The notes beneath the pieces are model-generated. The model saw nothing but the letters and a program-made list of their open reading frames with translations, searched no databases and was not told the DNA's origin. A stretch of 64,000 nt of DNA. Source: Schistocephalus solidus. Taxonomy: Eukaryota > Platyhelminthes > Cestoda > Diphyllobothriidea > Diphyllobothriidae. The translations under genes were made by a program, and so were the position numbers. How positions within the stretch are numbered: position 1 is the first letter of the stretch; each line of letters begins with the position of its first letter. The stretch is taken from positions 1 to 64,000 of the forward strand of contig WEDG01004933.1 in NCBI GenBank assembly GCA_017591395.1, given 5' to 3'. Below, piece after piece: positions 36,780 to 49,353 of this stretch.

Positions 36780-38304
36780 CACACTTGATGCCGTAACCGG
36801 CCGAAGGCCTGGCTAACTTTTAAGATCTGATGGCAAACTTCATCGTAGACCTTAAAATTCCTTGACATTTTACTTCTGAGGTTTGAGAATTCGTCTTCTG
36901 ATACAAGTTGGATTTCGTTGACGTTGATATGGGTGTTTGTGGTACATCTCGTTTATCGCCGCTTGGCGCATGACCACTGGCCTCTCCGTTGTGATGGTGA
37001 GTCTGAATTTAGGGCAACCGGAGACAAAGAACCCCACTTTTCGCTGCATATTCTTTGACATTGCTGTGGTTAACTCGCAATCACCCGCGGGCAATAGGCC
37101 GTGGACGTTGGTCTTGCATTCCCTCGCAGATGCTGAACAGTCTTCCTTCGGGTTGGTAGTTGACGTTGATCTCCTGCAGCTCCTCATTGTAACCGTTTCT
37201 CAGTATAGCGGAAAACATTAGAGGGAATAGGGTGAGAGCGAGAATAAAGCCCCTATTGGTCACCGCTCAATCTTCAGATATTACCCCGTTGTCCGTGAAG
37301 CGAACAGTCATTCCATTGTGAAGTTGGTGCACCATTTGAGTGGAGTGCCCCGAACATCCAAAGATCGGCCCGATCCATCAGAGCCCGGAGTCGTTCACGG
37401 TTTCAAGTCCTTCATCAGATCCATGAGATATATTAGAGTTTGGTTGTCACTTCTTGGCACTGCCTGCTGTTAGTAGGTATCGAGGACCATCCCGATGGTT
37501 TCGCAGTTCCTGAAAAATTGACATTAGCTTTCAGGGGTGGAGTCCAGGCTCCAGGTGCGTGCTCAGATGGTCAAAGGAGACGCGAGCGAACATTTTCCCT
37601 GCGATGTTGTGTAGTAAAATTTCTGTCGACGATTTATCGATTTCCTTCGCGCTTGTATAGATGAAGGATGGTGCATCCTTGAAGTCCCGAGGGAGTTGCT
37701 CTTGTCGCCACATTTCCTGAAAGAGTTAAATCAGCTTGTCCCTTAGCCGAGGTCCGCCGTACTTGTAGAGTTCAGACGCAATTTCGTCGGCTCCCCGTGC
37801 TCTGATACTGGCATTTCGGTTGATGGTCCCTTGTAACGAGGTAGAGCCATATAATTTTGCTTTTGGATTCACATGGGAGAGCTTGTAAATGACATCGTCG
37901 GAGATTATGGACGGTCGATGGCATATTGTTCCGAAGTTCTCAACCTAGAGCTTCTGAATCAGTTATTTCTCAATAAGGAACGTTTTTCTGTCAGAGCTTA
38001 GCAGCGGCGCAGTTCTTCTGGTTTGATTGAGACGAAGAAATTATTCACGTTGCTGCTGCCCGCGAAGCCATGTAGGTTTTCAGTTTCATGTTTCAGCACT
38101 CGTTGTAGTAGGCAGGAAAAATCTAAAGAAGGTCGCTTTGTTTGCGTCCGTTCGGCGGTTGATGGAGGCCTTGAGCGGCCTATTCATCTCTACAAACAGT
38201 TGACTGATTAATGGATCGTTGTCGCCCAATTGGTCCTGACGCAGGTGGCGTGTGTGGTCGAGGTGGAGTGGAGTATGTTCTACTGATAATAGCTGTGTGT
38301 CCCA
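36780..38304 (-). mobile_element. LINE copy F, 3' part (RT remnants), split by LINE B
   Basis: Minus-strand pieces match LINE B at clearly lower identity: RRTDANKATFFRF, LPRDFKDAPSF, LHNIAGKMFARV, LFPLMFSAILRNGY and FRLTITTERPVVMRQ. Its missing 5' half is at 44395-45762. It is 3'-truncated near 36780, with many stops and frame changes. Confidence 0.8.
38291..38304. repeat. Target-site duplication of LINE B (left)
   Basis: AGCTGTGTGTCCCA, repeated at 44395-44408, directly flanks LINE B. Confidence 0.85.
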
Positions 38305-39989
38305 TGGCAGTTCGACCGTCGATTTCGACAAGGTCCACCGTATGCTCCACACCAGGTAATGCAGGGATGGTGACGTGCGCATGAATTAGTTTGAAGTGAT
38401 AGTAGTCTTGCGCTGCAGCTACCGCACTCTCTCCTCCTACCCCAGCTGAGCCCAGTGTCAAGACAGAGTCAAGAAGACCGGAGACGGAGAGGGCGCAGGT
38501 GGCTGGCGCGGCCGGAGCCGCCCCTGGGAGTGCCACCACACCTGGCTCGGATCCCACAGAGTGGGAGTGCCATAAAGGGAATATTAAGAAGGAACCATTA
38601 CAACCTGACTCTCAGTCCGCCAGTCAGCCACTCCACACAAAACACACATTGGGCTGACCACGTGGTCCGAGTTATCCAGTCAGTTGGCAACCACCCAAGC
38701 CACGGCTTTAAGCACACCGTGATAGTTTCAAGCGCGTCAGATTGTTTATAGTGAGGAAAATACGCTGAGCTCTCGACCTCACTCTCTCCCCCACACCCCC
38801 AATCAGACTACTGTCCAAGCCGGTCAGTTGTCTGATGTGGAAGCGAGCGCAGCTGCTGGTGACCTCGTCTACGTGTACTACGTATAGGACCTGCCCCCAA
38901 ACACAAGCACTAAGATTTCAGACAACAGGGGGTTGAACGGCTTACATCTCACATGTGTGAGATAGCCAGAGGTCACGTAAAGAAGGAGCCATCGCATCCT
39001 GACTCTCAGACAGCCTGTCAGCCACTCCACACAACACACATTGGACTAACTGCGAGGTCTGAGTAAAATTGTTCGTTGGCAATCTTCCAACCGCGGCGGT
39101 TAACGTTACCGCACACTCTTCTCCTCCCCGACCTGAGCCCGGTCTCGCGACCCAGGCAAGAAGACCGGAGATGAGAGAGGTCGCAGGTGGCGGGCGCGGT
39201 CGGAGCCGCCCCTGGGCGTACCACCACATCTGGCTCGGATCCCACAGAGTGGGAGTGCCATAAAGACCACATTAAGAAGGAACCATTGCAGCCTGACTCT
39301 CAGTCCGCCAGTTAGCCACTCCAAACAAAACACACATTGGGCTGACCACGCGGTCTGAGATATCCCGTCAGTTGGCAACCTTCCAAGCCACGGCTTTTAG
39401 CGCACCGTAATAGTTCTAAGCGCGTCAGATTGTTTATAGTGAGGAACATGCGCTGAGCTGTCGACCTCACTCTCTCCCCAACCCCCACCATCAGGCACTG
39501 TCCGAGCCGTTCAGTTGATGATGTGGGAGTGGGTGCATTGGCTGGAGGATCGGCGTACCCGTCTTCGCGCGCCACAGCACGACCTGGCCCTCACAACGCA
39601 CACACCAGAATTCAAAAAACTTAGGGGATATGGAGCAGCCATCACCGTCTGACTCCCAGTCCACTGGTCAGCCACTCGACACACACAGCACATAAACTGA
39701 GCCGACGGCGTGGTCTGGTGGAAGCGTCAGATTGGCAGATTTCCCAGCCACGGTTTCTAGGAAACCGTGATATACTCTGGTAAATGGTGATTGTGAGGGT
39801 GTTGTCGATGTATTGGTGTAGGTAGGGTGCGCTGATGTAGCTTAGCCTCCGGTAGTTTACCGTAAGTTTTCGGGGAGGCGCATGTGTCCTAATAGGCCAA
39901 TGCGGTGTGTAAATGTGCGGGAGTAGTGAGGGCAGTGAAGGCGGGCAACTCGACTGTATTTTGGAGCCCCAGGCACTGGTTCAGCAGCC

Positions 39990-41009
39990 TCAGTGCGATG
40001 GATTCACAGGTAACCGACCAGGCCGATGCGTGAGTTGAAGTTGCGGGCGCAGTGTGGGCAGGATGAAATCGGTAGAGGCTGGGGCGATGTCATTCATGGT
40101 AGTGGGGGTGGCAGGGGCGCTAAGAATGGCAGGAGCGGAGGGTGTGTATGGTGTATCGGTGTTGTTGGCATTGTGGTGAATTCCGTTGTCATGGATGCGC
40201 ATGTGACCGAATAGGCCCATGCGATAAGTGAATGCGTGAGGACAGTGTGGGCAGTGGAGGCGACGATCTCTGCTGTGTGATGGTGCTTCAGGCACTGGCT
40301 CACCGGTCTCTGTACGATGTATTCGCAAGGGACCGACCAGGCCGATGCGTGAGGTGAATGTGCGGTCGCATTGAGTACAGCTTAGCAGAGATTCCCCATC
40401 GCTGATGGTGGTGGTGGTGGTGGTGGTGGTGGTGGTAGTGAAGGCGAAGGCGGTGGTGGTTGCGGTCGTGGGGGTAACAGGCGATGAGTAGAGGGAGGTG
40501 GTCTCTATGAGGGTGGGAGTAATGGAATTGATGCCAGGAGTGAGGGTGGGGGAGTCTGAAGGATGGTTGGCAGAATTTGACGTAGAAATTGGAACTGTCG
40601 GATTGTAGGTGCATTGCGTCCAAAGATGTCCAACCAGGCCGATTCGCGCGCGGAAGATGCGTTGACAACGCGGGCATGTTGGCAGGGCCTGGGCATTGGC
40701 AGTGTTGGTCCGGGGCGCTGGTGACTTTCGTGCCGCTCTTTTGGCTTTGGCGGTGGCGATCCGGTTGGCCTCATAGATTGCTGAACCAGTCTTCACTGAT
40801 CTTCTCCATGCCGGTCTGTCCTGGGCGAGGTCCTCCCAGGTCGCCGAGTTGATTTGCAGTTGCTTCAGCGATTTCTTCAAAGTGTCCTTGTAGCGTCGTT
40901 TTTGACCTCCCTGCCGGCGAGAACCCGTAGTGACATCTCCGTCGAAAACTCGTTTGGGTAGTCGCTCGTCGTCCATTCTTACCAGGTGGCCGCTCCATCG
41001 CAGTTGCAC
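39990..41009 (-). pseudogene. LINE B C-terminal frame: RT tail and C2H2 zinc fingers
   Basis: It begins [18 protein letters not shown], continues through [14 protein letters not shown] and [14 protein letters not shown], then three C2H2-type fingers: CPRCQRIF...H...C, CTQCDRTF and CPHCPHAF. In finger two the first His is replaced by Pro (GLVGPLRIH). A Thr-rich linker separates fingers one and two. The fingers probably bind nucleic acid during target-primed integration (inference). Confidence 0.85.
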
Positions 41010-41031
41010 TTGCCTTAGTATGGCATGGATG

Positions 41032-42244
41032 CTAAGAACTCCGGTCCGCTCCAGGACTTCCGTGTCCAGGATCCTGTCTTGCTATCTCAGCTTCAGTATT
41101 CTGCGGAGGCAGCTGAGATGAAAGTGATTCAGATTCCTGGCTTGGTTCGAGTAGACGGTCGAGTTTTCCGCTCCGTAAAGGAGTGTCGTCAAGACGACGG
41201 CCTTGTACATTTTCAGTTTGGTTTTCAGGTGAATACCGTGGTGATTCCACATGGAGGCCTGCAGCCGGCCGAAGGCCTGACTAGCTTTGGAGATCCGTTG
41301 GGCAACCTCGTCATCGATTCTTGTGTTGCGCGACATCGTGCTTCCTAGATAAGCGAAGGTTTCCACGTTTTTGAGTTGAGCACCGTTGACATTGATTCGA
41401 AGAGCATTTTATTCCGTGCTGGGTGGCGGCTGGTGCATGACAACCGTTTTGGCTGTACTGATTGATAATCCAAAATCGGCGCAGCTTGCGGTGAAGAGGT
41501 CCATGCTCCTTTGCATGTCCTCCTCTGTCACGGTGTTAAGGGTGCAGTCGTCCGCGAAGAGCAAGTCATGGACTGTAGTCGTAGACACGCGCGTTGGAGC
41601 CTGCATACGCCGACTGTTGAGGTGCCCGTCAGTTCTGTAGGCGATGCGGTTACCAGGCTACTCATCACGGTAGGCGTCCATCAGCATAGCCGAGAACATG
41701 AGACTGAAGAGGGTGGGGGCCAGTACGCAGCCCTGCTTCACTCCGTTGCTCACTGCGAATGCTTCGGATACCGTCCCGTTGTCAGTGACGCGCGCCGTCA
41801 TCCCGTCATGAAGCTGACGCACCATGTGCGTGAACCGCTCAGGACAACCAAATTTCTGCATGACTTTCCACAGTCCTTCACGATTTACCGTGTCAAAGGC
41901 TTTCGTTAGATCCACGAAGGTAGTTATAGGTGAGTTCGCATCTCCTGACACTTCTCTTGTAGCTGGCGGGCGGCAAAGATCATATCGGTTGTTCCGCGGT
42001 GTCGGCGGAAGCCACATTGGCTTTCCGGGAGCAGGCCCTGCTCTAGGTGACCGTTAAGGCGATTGAGAAGGATACGGGCGAAGATCTTCCCGGCGATGTT
42101 GAGCAACGAGATGCCTCTGTGATAATCAACGAGTTTCCGGTTCCCCTTCCGTTTGTAGAGATGGACGATGGTCGCGTCTTTGAAATCCTGAGGAACTTTT
42201 CCTTGGCGCCACATCTCCTGGAAGAGTGTTGTGAGTTCTGCCAT
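41032..42244 (-). pseudogene. LINE B reverse transcriptase, broken into several frames
   Basis: Fragments in order: [50 protein letters not shown]; a frameshift; [17 protein letters not shown] and [18 protein letters not shown]; a stop; LLFADDCTLN (catalytic Asp pair kept); then [19 protein letters not shown] and TLLYGAE. Confidence 0.88.
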
Positions 42245-42316
42245 CAGCCGGGGCCCACCGTGCTTGTAGACTTCCGGTGGGATTGCGTCGGATCCCGGTG
42301 CTTTACCGCTGGAAAT

Positions 42317-43636
42317 CTACTGCACGGCTCGGAGGGTTTCTGGTAGGGAAGGCGGCAGATCCAGGTCATTGATCGTGTCCACTTGAGGGAGCTGGTCTAT
42401 GGCAGCATCGGAGATGGCTGATGAGCAATTAAGGACATTTCTGAAGTGCTCGGCCCAGCGCTTTAGAATGTGCGATTTCTCTGTCAGCAGTGTTGTGCCG
42501 TCAGAGCTGAGCAGCGGTGCAGACCCCTTGATACACGGGCCGTAGATGGCCTTGATGGCTTTGAAAAAGTTTTTCATTTCATTGCGGTCCGCATACCCCT
42601 GGATTTCCTCAGCCTTTCGGATCATCCAGGCATCCTGCATCTCCCGCAGCCGTTGTTGTACAAGGCGCCGGCATCTGAAGAAGGCTGCTTTGGTGGCGTC
42701 AGTCCGAAGGTCCATGTAGGCTTTGTGTAGTCCATTCTTCTCCGCGAGTAAGTTGTTGATGTCGACGCCATTGTCGTCAAACCAGTCCTGGTGTTGACGT
42801 CGTGCGCGTCCGAGGACATCGAGGGCGGTGGAATGGATGACATTTCGCAGTTGACACCATCGTATCTCCACGGTAGCGCTATCATCTGGAGCATACAGGT
42901 CCTCCAGTTTCTCGGTTATTTGTTTGCTGAAATCAAAACATTGAGCAGGCAAATTTAATAAAAGAGTATTTAACTTACATGGCGGCCTCTTACCTTGGGG
43001 CCATCGTCGGGGTTGCAGTCGGAGCCTCATCTGGGAGATGACGAGGCGGTGATCTGTCCAACCATCGGCATCGCGGATCGGCTTGGTTACCAGCACGTCC
43101 TCTCGATCTCGCCTCCAGACGAGAACATAGTCCAGCAGATGCCAGCGCCGCGACCGAGGGTACATCCACGTGGCCTTCTCCCGCGTCGTAAGGCGGAAGA
43201 AGGTGTTGGTCAGCAGGAGACGGTGTTCCGCACACGTGCGCAGAAGAAGGAGGCCGTTATCGTTACAGCTACCGAGACCGTGGGGACCCAGCACTCCCTG
43301 CCAGACAGCGTGGTCCGTCCCGATGCGGGCATTGAAGTCACCAAGGACAATTAACTTGTCCTCTATCGGCACAGTCACCAGCAAGGCGTGCAGGTCCTCG
43401 TAGAATTTGTCCTTCGCCGCATCAGAGCTCGTCATTGGGGGAGCGTAGGCGCTGATAATGGTGGCGAACTGGTCTCCACGAAGAGGCAGGCGGAGGCTCA
43501 TCAGGCGATCATTGATACCCTGCGGCAGACAGGGCGGACGTCCCACGATGTCGTTCCGGCTGGCAAAGGCAACACCAGTGTCGCGTCGCTCTGCCTTTGG
43601 CCGGCCGCTCCAGAAGAAGGTGTAGCCGGCCCCCAC
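42317..43636 (-). pseudogene. LINE B endonuclease domain and start of RT
   Basis: 439 codons open, from [10 protein letters not shown] to [14 protein letters not shown]. APE-type motifs: [22 protein letters not shown] and [11 protein letters not shown]. The usual N-terminal AWNVRS/LSETR part lies upstream beyond a stop. An AT-rich 52-nt segment with GTAAGT...TTTCAG ends (42927-42978) is embedded in the frame. Confidence 0.88.
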
Positions 43637-44394
43637 CTCCTCCAGCTGACCCTACTCAGAGAATCGGGTCTCGCTGAGAGCAGCAATGTCCACCTTGTAG
43701 CGCGCCAGTTCCCGAGCGACATGCGCCGTCCTCCGTTCCGGCCGGTTGCTCCTAGGATTGTCTAAAAGGGAACGAAAATTCCAGGTTGCTAGTGTGAGTG
43801 GACTCCCCCGAGCAGCCTGGAGAGTATAGCGAGGGGGATGGGGACGGGGGTATTGTTGTTTGTTTGAGTTTTACGACCGCGTAGTTTGCGATCTACGAGC
43901 CGTGGCCGGCTGCGGAAGACGTGAGACCCAGCATTTTTTAGGGCACATTTTCTAGCCCCTTCATCCGCGAGGAGGCACGCAGTGCTATCCCTAAATAGGG
44001 CTGCTCGGACATCCCAGACGGCTGCCAAACTCCACTATGGGTCACGGATTTGTTTTAGTGGGAAAACGACCCGAGTTAGCCTGGACCGCCTACGGGGTTG
44101 CTGTCGCCCCCACCGTAGGACTTTTTGAGAGGGGGGAGGTGGGAAGTTCGGGAGTCAAACATACCGGGTGTGGAGGCACACATAACACCGGATACCCTCA
44201 CCTGGTTTAGCCCGCCAGTCGTGACGGTTGCCCGGGGTGTGGCCGCTGGGAAGAACCGAACTTCGAGGAGCCACAGGTGAGAGTTGGGTACCAGTTAGAG
44301 GCGGCCACAGGAGCATTCACCACCTGTACGAGACAAATGGAGCGACCAAATGCAAGCTGTGTGGTGCTGCCCCTAACTAGTACCCCTACACCCC

Positions 44395-44408
44395 AGCTGT
44401 GTGTCCCA
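44395..44408. repeat. Target-site duplication of LINE B (right)
   Basis: AGCTGTGTGTCCCA, identical to 38291-38304. Confidence 0.85.
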
Positions 44409-45762
44409 CGGTGGCGTTGTCGTACGAAGTCTGCAGTTCTTCCAGGCATTGAGCTAACTGTTGACTGAAATATGTGATATGAGCTGTTCGCGAGGTAACA
44501 GTCGAAACCTCATCTTGGAAATGACGGTACGGTGATCCGTCCAGCCGTTAACATCGCAGACCCCTCTTGTCCTCCTCACGCCGTGGCGGTCTCGCCTCCG
44601 GACGAGAGCCTATTCTATCATCTGCCAGCCCGGCGAGCTAGGTGGCATCCATGCTGCTTTCTCCTACATCGGAATGCAGTGTTGGTCAGGAGGAGGTTTT
44701 GTTCCGTGCAGGTCTGTAGCAGGAAGAGGCCATCGCTGTTGCAGCCGTGGCACCGAGCACTCTCTTCCAGACAGTGTGTTCCGTACCAAGGACAATCAAT
44801 TCGTCTGCCATCTGTAAGTTTCTAGGAGGGTGTGAAGATCTTCATACAACATGTTGTTCACCTCGTCAGAACTGGTCACTGGGGTGGAGGCATAGACGCT
44901 GCTGGCGAATTTGCCGCCCCAAGGAGGCTAGTGCAGGCTCATGAGATGATTGCTGCTACCCTGCGGCAGAAAGGGCAGTTGTCTCAAAATGTAATTCCGG
45001 ACGCCAAAGTCCAAGCCAACATCGCATCGCTCTGCCTTCGGGCATTCGCTCCAGAACTTGTAGCCGGCGTCCACCTCCTCCGTCTGACCCTGTTCGGATA
45101 ATTGGTTCTCGCTGAGGGCAGTGATATCCACTTTGTGGCGCACCAGTTCTCGAGTGACTAAAGTTTTTCTTCCTTCCGACCGATTGCTCCGCGGAGTTTC
45201 TAAAATAAATCGAACATTCCAGGCTGCCAGACTGATCCGAGTTACTGTAGCAGCCTTTGGAGTAGAACATAAGTTTTGATTTCCTATTGCAGTTAGGCCA
45301 CTACTTTTGCGTCTAAGAGCTACTTTCAGCTCACAAACGAAGTGATTATCCAACATTCGTCTGGATAACCTTTCCTACTGCAGTGCTATCACTGAATGGG
45401 GCCGCTTAGACATCTCAGGCGGCTGCCAAATTCCAATATGGGTCACGGTTTTGTTGAGGGGAGAGTGACCGGTGTCAGACATTGGATCGTTGCCACTCAT
45501 TTCGAAGGACTGCTATGGGAAAATTGGTCAGGAAACCGAAATATTGGACGCGAGAAATACACAGAACACCCATGCCAACCCACCGGACACTCTCACCTGG
45601 TTTAGCCCCCTGGCCGCTACGAGTACCGGGGCTGGCAGGTGGAGACTAACTTCGGGGATTCACAGATTAGAGTTGGGTGCCATTTAAGAGCCGTACGGAG
45701 CAAGCTTCACTGGAGAGGCATAAGGAGCAACCTGTCACCCCTAAACGACATACCCCTTAAAC
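44395..45762 (-). mobile_element. LINE copy F, 5' part (5'UTR and endonuclease remnants)
   Basis: The minus strand carries SLAAWNVRFILETPRSN, DITALSENQLSEQGQ, KFWSECPKAERCD and, near 44540, NGWTDHRTVISKMRF. These are diverged counterparts of LINE B. The sequence ...DNATV is interrupted at 44395 by LINE B and resumes at 38304, where the frame leads into RRTDANKATFF. Confidence 0.82.
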
Positions 45763-46802
45763 TCCCGCACTGACTAGCAACACAGCCAGCACAGCCATCT
45801 TGTGTGAAGTAAACTGCACTATGCAAGAAATTCATGGTCCCTGCAGTTAGACATCGAGCAGCACCATCTCAAGTGACTTATAAATGCAAATTTTCTTTTA
45901 CGTAGTAAACACTTCGCTAATCTCCACCGGATCCTACGAGGGCCCTCGATGACTCCTGTAAAGGCTCGGTAGTTATGATGGGCTGTCAGGCAAACTGAAG
46001 TTTAAATCGATGGGCGTTTTTAGCAAACAGTAGGAACGATATCAGCAAACTTATAGATGACGGTCTGGTCTTTCATACGCGATGGCCTTGATGAATTTCA
46101 GACCCGGAGTTCCAAACGGAAATGGAAGTATAGATTTCTGCCCTGCGATCGGATAAGATCGGTTAACGTAACTTAATTTGACCTTGCACATTCCCCGTCT
46201 CAGTCGACAGAGAACTGTTAAATGTTATCATAAGACACATAACATCATCAGTACGTAATTTAGTTGTCTGTGTGACTTAATGCCACGCAAAATACCCGTA
46301 TTTTGGAAATAATGCGTTTTACGCCCCCCTTCCCCACACCTACAAATTCTTATCTTTACTAAAGACTATATGACAGATCGAAAGAAAATGGCCGAACAAA
46401 GTCAGATTCTCTAGTAGAACTAAAAACATGGGTTTAGTATCTTACTGTAAATAGCGTAATTCCTAGAACGCAGCTGGACCGTAAGAGAGGAAGGCTTCAT
46501 ATGTTGTCTTAACTAAAGTCCAAAGAAATCACTACTGATTAGCATTTAGTAACCATAGGTCAATTTCGTTGTTCAAAAAACCTGCGCAAATCCCTTTATA
46601 TTGTTGCGAAAACTATTAATATAGCTAAAGAAGGAGGTTTTTTTCCAGACAAAATTATTTATTTATTCACATGAGCTTTCAAGCTCTCACTTAAGTCCAT
46701 TTCCAGATATAAAGGCAGCAGAAAAACACGCAACAGTTATAGCGGGTGGGGGTCAATCAAACACTAATAACGTCAGTCCGGCGGTGACTGTGCATGGCTC
46801 TT
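45763..46802. other. AT-rich unassigned spacer
   Basis: No gene or recognised repeat, except a possible old retroelement end near 46670-46730. Confidence 0.4.
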
Positions 46803-48455
46803 TATATCGGCGCCAACGGAGTGAAGCAGGGCTGCGTACTGGCCACCACCCTCTTCAGTCTCATGTTCTCGGCTATGCTGATGGACGCCTACCGTGATGA
46901 GCAGCCTGGTATCCGCATCGCCTACAGAACTGATGGGCACCTTCTCAAAAGTCGGCGTATGCAGGCTCCAACGCGCGTGTCTATGACTTCAGTCCATGAC
47001 TTGCTCTTCGTGGACGACTGCGCCCTTGACACCGTAACGGAGGAGGACATGCAAAGGAGCATGGACCTCTTCGCTGAAGGCTGCGCCGATTTTGGATTAA
47101 CAATAAGTACAGCCAAAACGGTTGTCATGCGCCAGCCGCCACCCAGCGCGGAATACAATGCTCCCCGAATCAATGTCAACGGTGCTCAGCTCAAAAATGT
47201 GGAAACCTTCGCTTATCTAGGAAGCACGATGTCGCGCAACACGAGAATCGATGACGACGTTGCCCAACGGATCTCCAAAGCTAGTCAGGCTTTCGACCGG
47301 CTGCAGGCCTCCGTGTGGAATCGCCATGGTATTCACCTGAACAGCAAGCTGAAGATGTACAAGGCCGTCGTCTTGACGACACTCCTTTACGGAGCGGAAA
47401 CCTGGACCGTCTACTCGAACCAAGCCAGGAATCTGAATCACTTTCATCTCAGCTGCCTCCGCAGAATACTGAAGCTGAGATGGCAAGATTGGATCCCGGA
47501 CACGGAAGTCCTGGAGCGGACCGGAGTTCTTAGCATCCATGCCATGCTGAGGCAAGTGCAACTGCGATGGAGCGGCCACCTGGTAAGAATGGACGACGAG
47601 CGACTACCCAAACGAGTTTTCGACGGAGATGTGGCTACGGGTTCTCGCCGGCAGGGAGGTCAAAAACGACGCTACAAGGACACTTTGAAGAAATCGCTGA
47701 AGCAACTGCAAATCAACTCGGCGACCTGGGAGGACTTCGCCCAGGATAGACCGGCATGGAGAAGATCAGTGAAGACTGGTTCAGCAATCTATGAGGCAAA
47801 CCGGATCGCCGCCGCCAAGGCCAAAAGAGCGGCACGAAAGTCACCAGCGCCCCGGACCAACACCGCCCATGCCCAGGCCCTGCCAACATGCCCACGCTGT
47901 CAACGCATCTTCCGCGCGCGAATCGGTCTGGTTGGACATCTTCGGACGCAATGCATCTACAATCCGACAACTCCAATTTCTACGTCAAATTCTACGAACC
48001 CTCCTTCTGACTCCCCCACCTTCACTACTGGCATCAATTCCCTTACTCCCACCATCATAGAGACCACATCCATCTACTCATCACCTGTTACCCCCACGAC
48101 AGCAACCACCACCGCCTTCGCCTTCACTACCACCACCACCACCATCAGTGATGGGGAATCTTTCCTAAGCTGTACTCAATGCGACCGCACATTCACCTCA
48201 CGCATCGACCTGGTCGGTCACTTGCGAATACATCGTACAGAGACCGGTGAGCCAGTGCCTGGAGCACCATCACACAGCAGAGATCGTCGCCTCCACTGCC
48301 CTCACTGTCTTCGCACATTCACTCATCGCATGGGCCTATTCGGTCACATTCGCATCCATGACAGCGGAATTCACCACAATGCCGACAACACCGATACACC
48401 ATGCACACCCTCCGATCCTACCATTATTAGCGTCCCTGCACCGCCACTACCATGA
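46794..48455 (+). pseudogene. LINE C open frame: RT C-terminal half and zinc fingers (553 codons)
   Basis: The first eight codons come from the flank, so the ATG is accidental. From about residue 8: [20 protein letters not shown], the catalytic box as [10 protein letters not shown] (Ala to Val; about residue 72), [26 protein letters not shown] and [16 protein letters not shown]2H2 fingers follow near residues 365 (CPRCQRIF), 460 (CTQCDRTF) and 501 (CPHCLRTF). Two more finger-like units lie past the stop in broken frame (48490-48690). Long but without the N-terminal RT and endonuclease, so it cannot mobilise itself. Confidence 0.88.
46803..46816. repeat. Target-site duplication of LINE C (left)
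   Basis: TATATCGGCGCCAA. The partner at 49340-49353 differs at one base. Confidence 0.75.
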
Positions 48456-49339
48456 ATGACATCCCCCCAGCCTCTACCAATTTCTACTGCCCATACTGCA
48501 CCCGCAACTCCAACTGACGCCTCGGCCTGGTCGGTCACCTGTGAATCCATCGTACGGAGGCTGGTGAACCAGTGCCTGGGGCTCCGATATACAGTCGACG
48601 CGCCCACTTTCACTGCCCTCACTGCTCCCGCACATTTACGCATCGCATGGGCCTATAAGGACACATGTGCCTCCACGAAAACTTGCGGTAAACCACCGGA
48701 GGCTAAGCCAAATCATCGCACACTACCTACATCAATGCATAGACAACACCCTCACAATCATCCTAATGAACCTGATAAAATCACGGTATCCTAGAAACCG
48801 TGGCCGGGTACGCCAATGCGCCCACTCCCACATCAGGCAACTGACCGGCTCGGACAGTGTCTGATGGTGGGGGTTGGGGAGAGAGTGAGGTCAAGAGCTC
48901 ATCGTATTTTCCTCACTGTAAACAATCTGACGCGCTTGAAACTATTACGGTGCGCTAAAAGCCGTGGCTTGGAAGGTTGCCAACTGACGGGATAACTCGG
49001 ACCGCGTGGTCAGCCCAATGTGTGTTTTGTGTGGAGTGGCTGACTGGCGGACTGAGAGTCAGGTTGCAATGGCTCTTTCTTAATGTGGCCTTTATGGCAC
49101 TCCCACTCCGTGGGATCCGAGCCAGGTGTGGTGCGCCAGCCACCTGCGCCCTCTCCCATCTCCGGTCTTCTTGACTCTGTCTTGACACCGGACTCAGGTG
49201 GGTGAGGAGGGGAGAGTGCGGTAGCTGCAGCGCAAGGCTACTATCACTTAAACTAATTTGCGCGCAAGTCACCGTCCCTGCACCACCTGGTGTGGAGCAT
49301 ACGGTGGACCTCGTCGAAATCGACGGTTGAACTGCCGTG
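46817..49339 (+). mobile_element. LINE copy C: 5'-truncated insertion
   Basis: Homology to the other LINEs begins inside the RT (GGAGTGAAGCAGGGCTGC) and runs through the zinc fingers and 3'UTR to GACGGTTGAACTGCC. It is flanked by imperfect 14-bp duplications. 5' truncation is the usual product of target-primed reverse transcription. It is opposite in orientation to LINE B, 2.4 kb away. Confidence 0.88.
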
Positions 49340-49353
49340 TATATCGGTGCCAA
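49340..49353. repeat. Target-site duplication of LINE C (right)
   Basis: TATATCGGTGCCAA. 13 of 14 bases match the left copy. Confidence 0.75.

Larger units (their letters stand above)
38305..44394 (-). mobile_element. LINE copy B: nearly complete APE-RT-zinc-finger retrotransposon
   Basis: From 44394 downward: GC-rich 5'UTR, APE endonuclease ([19 protein letters not shown]), RT ([23 protein letters not shown]), a C-terminal [15 protein letters not shown] block, C2H2 zinc fingers, and a long 3'UTR built of repeated modules ending at 38305. It is flanked by 14-bp duplications. Copy B has a stop within SETRFSE-GQL, a stop before [10 protein letters not shown], a frameshift after MRTHL and others, so it is inactive. 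The domain order fits a non-LTR retrotransposon; clade not assigned. Confidence 0.92.

Noticed and set aside
40026..48643. Many antisense open frames across LINE B and C
   Set aside because: They are shadows of the GC-rich LINE coding strand in other frames.
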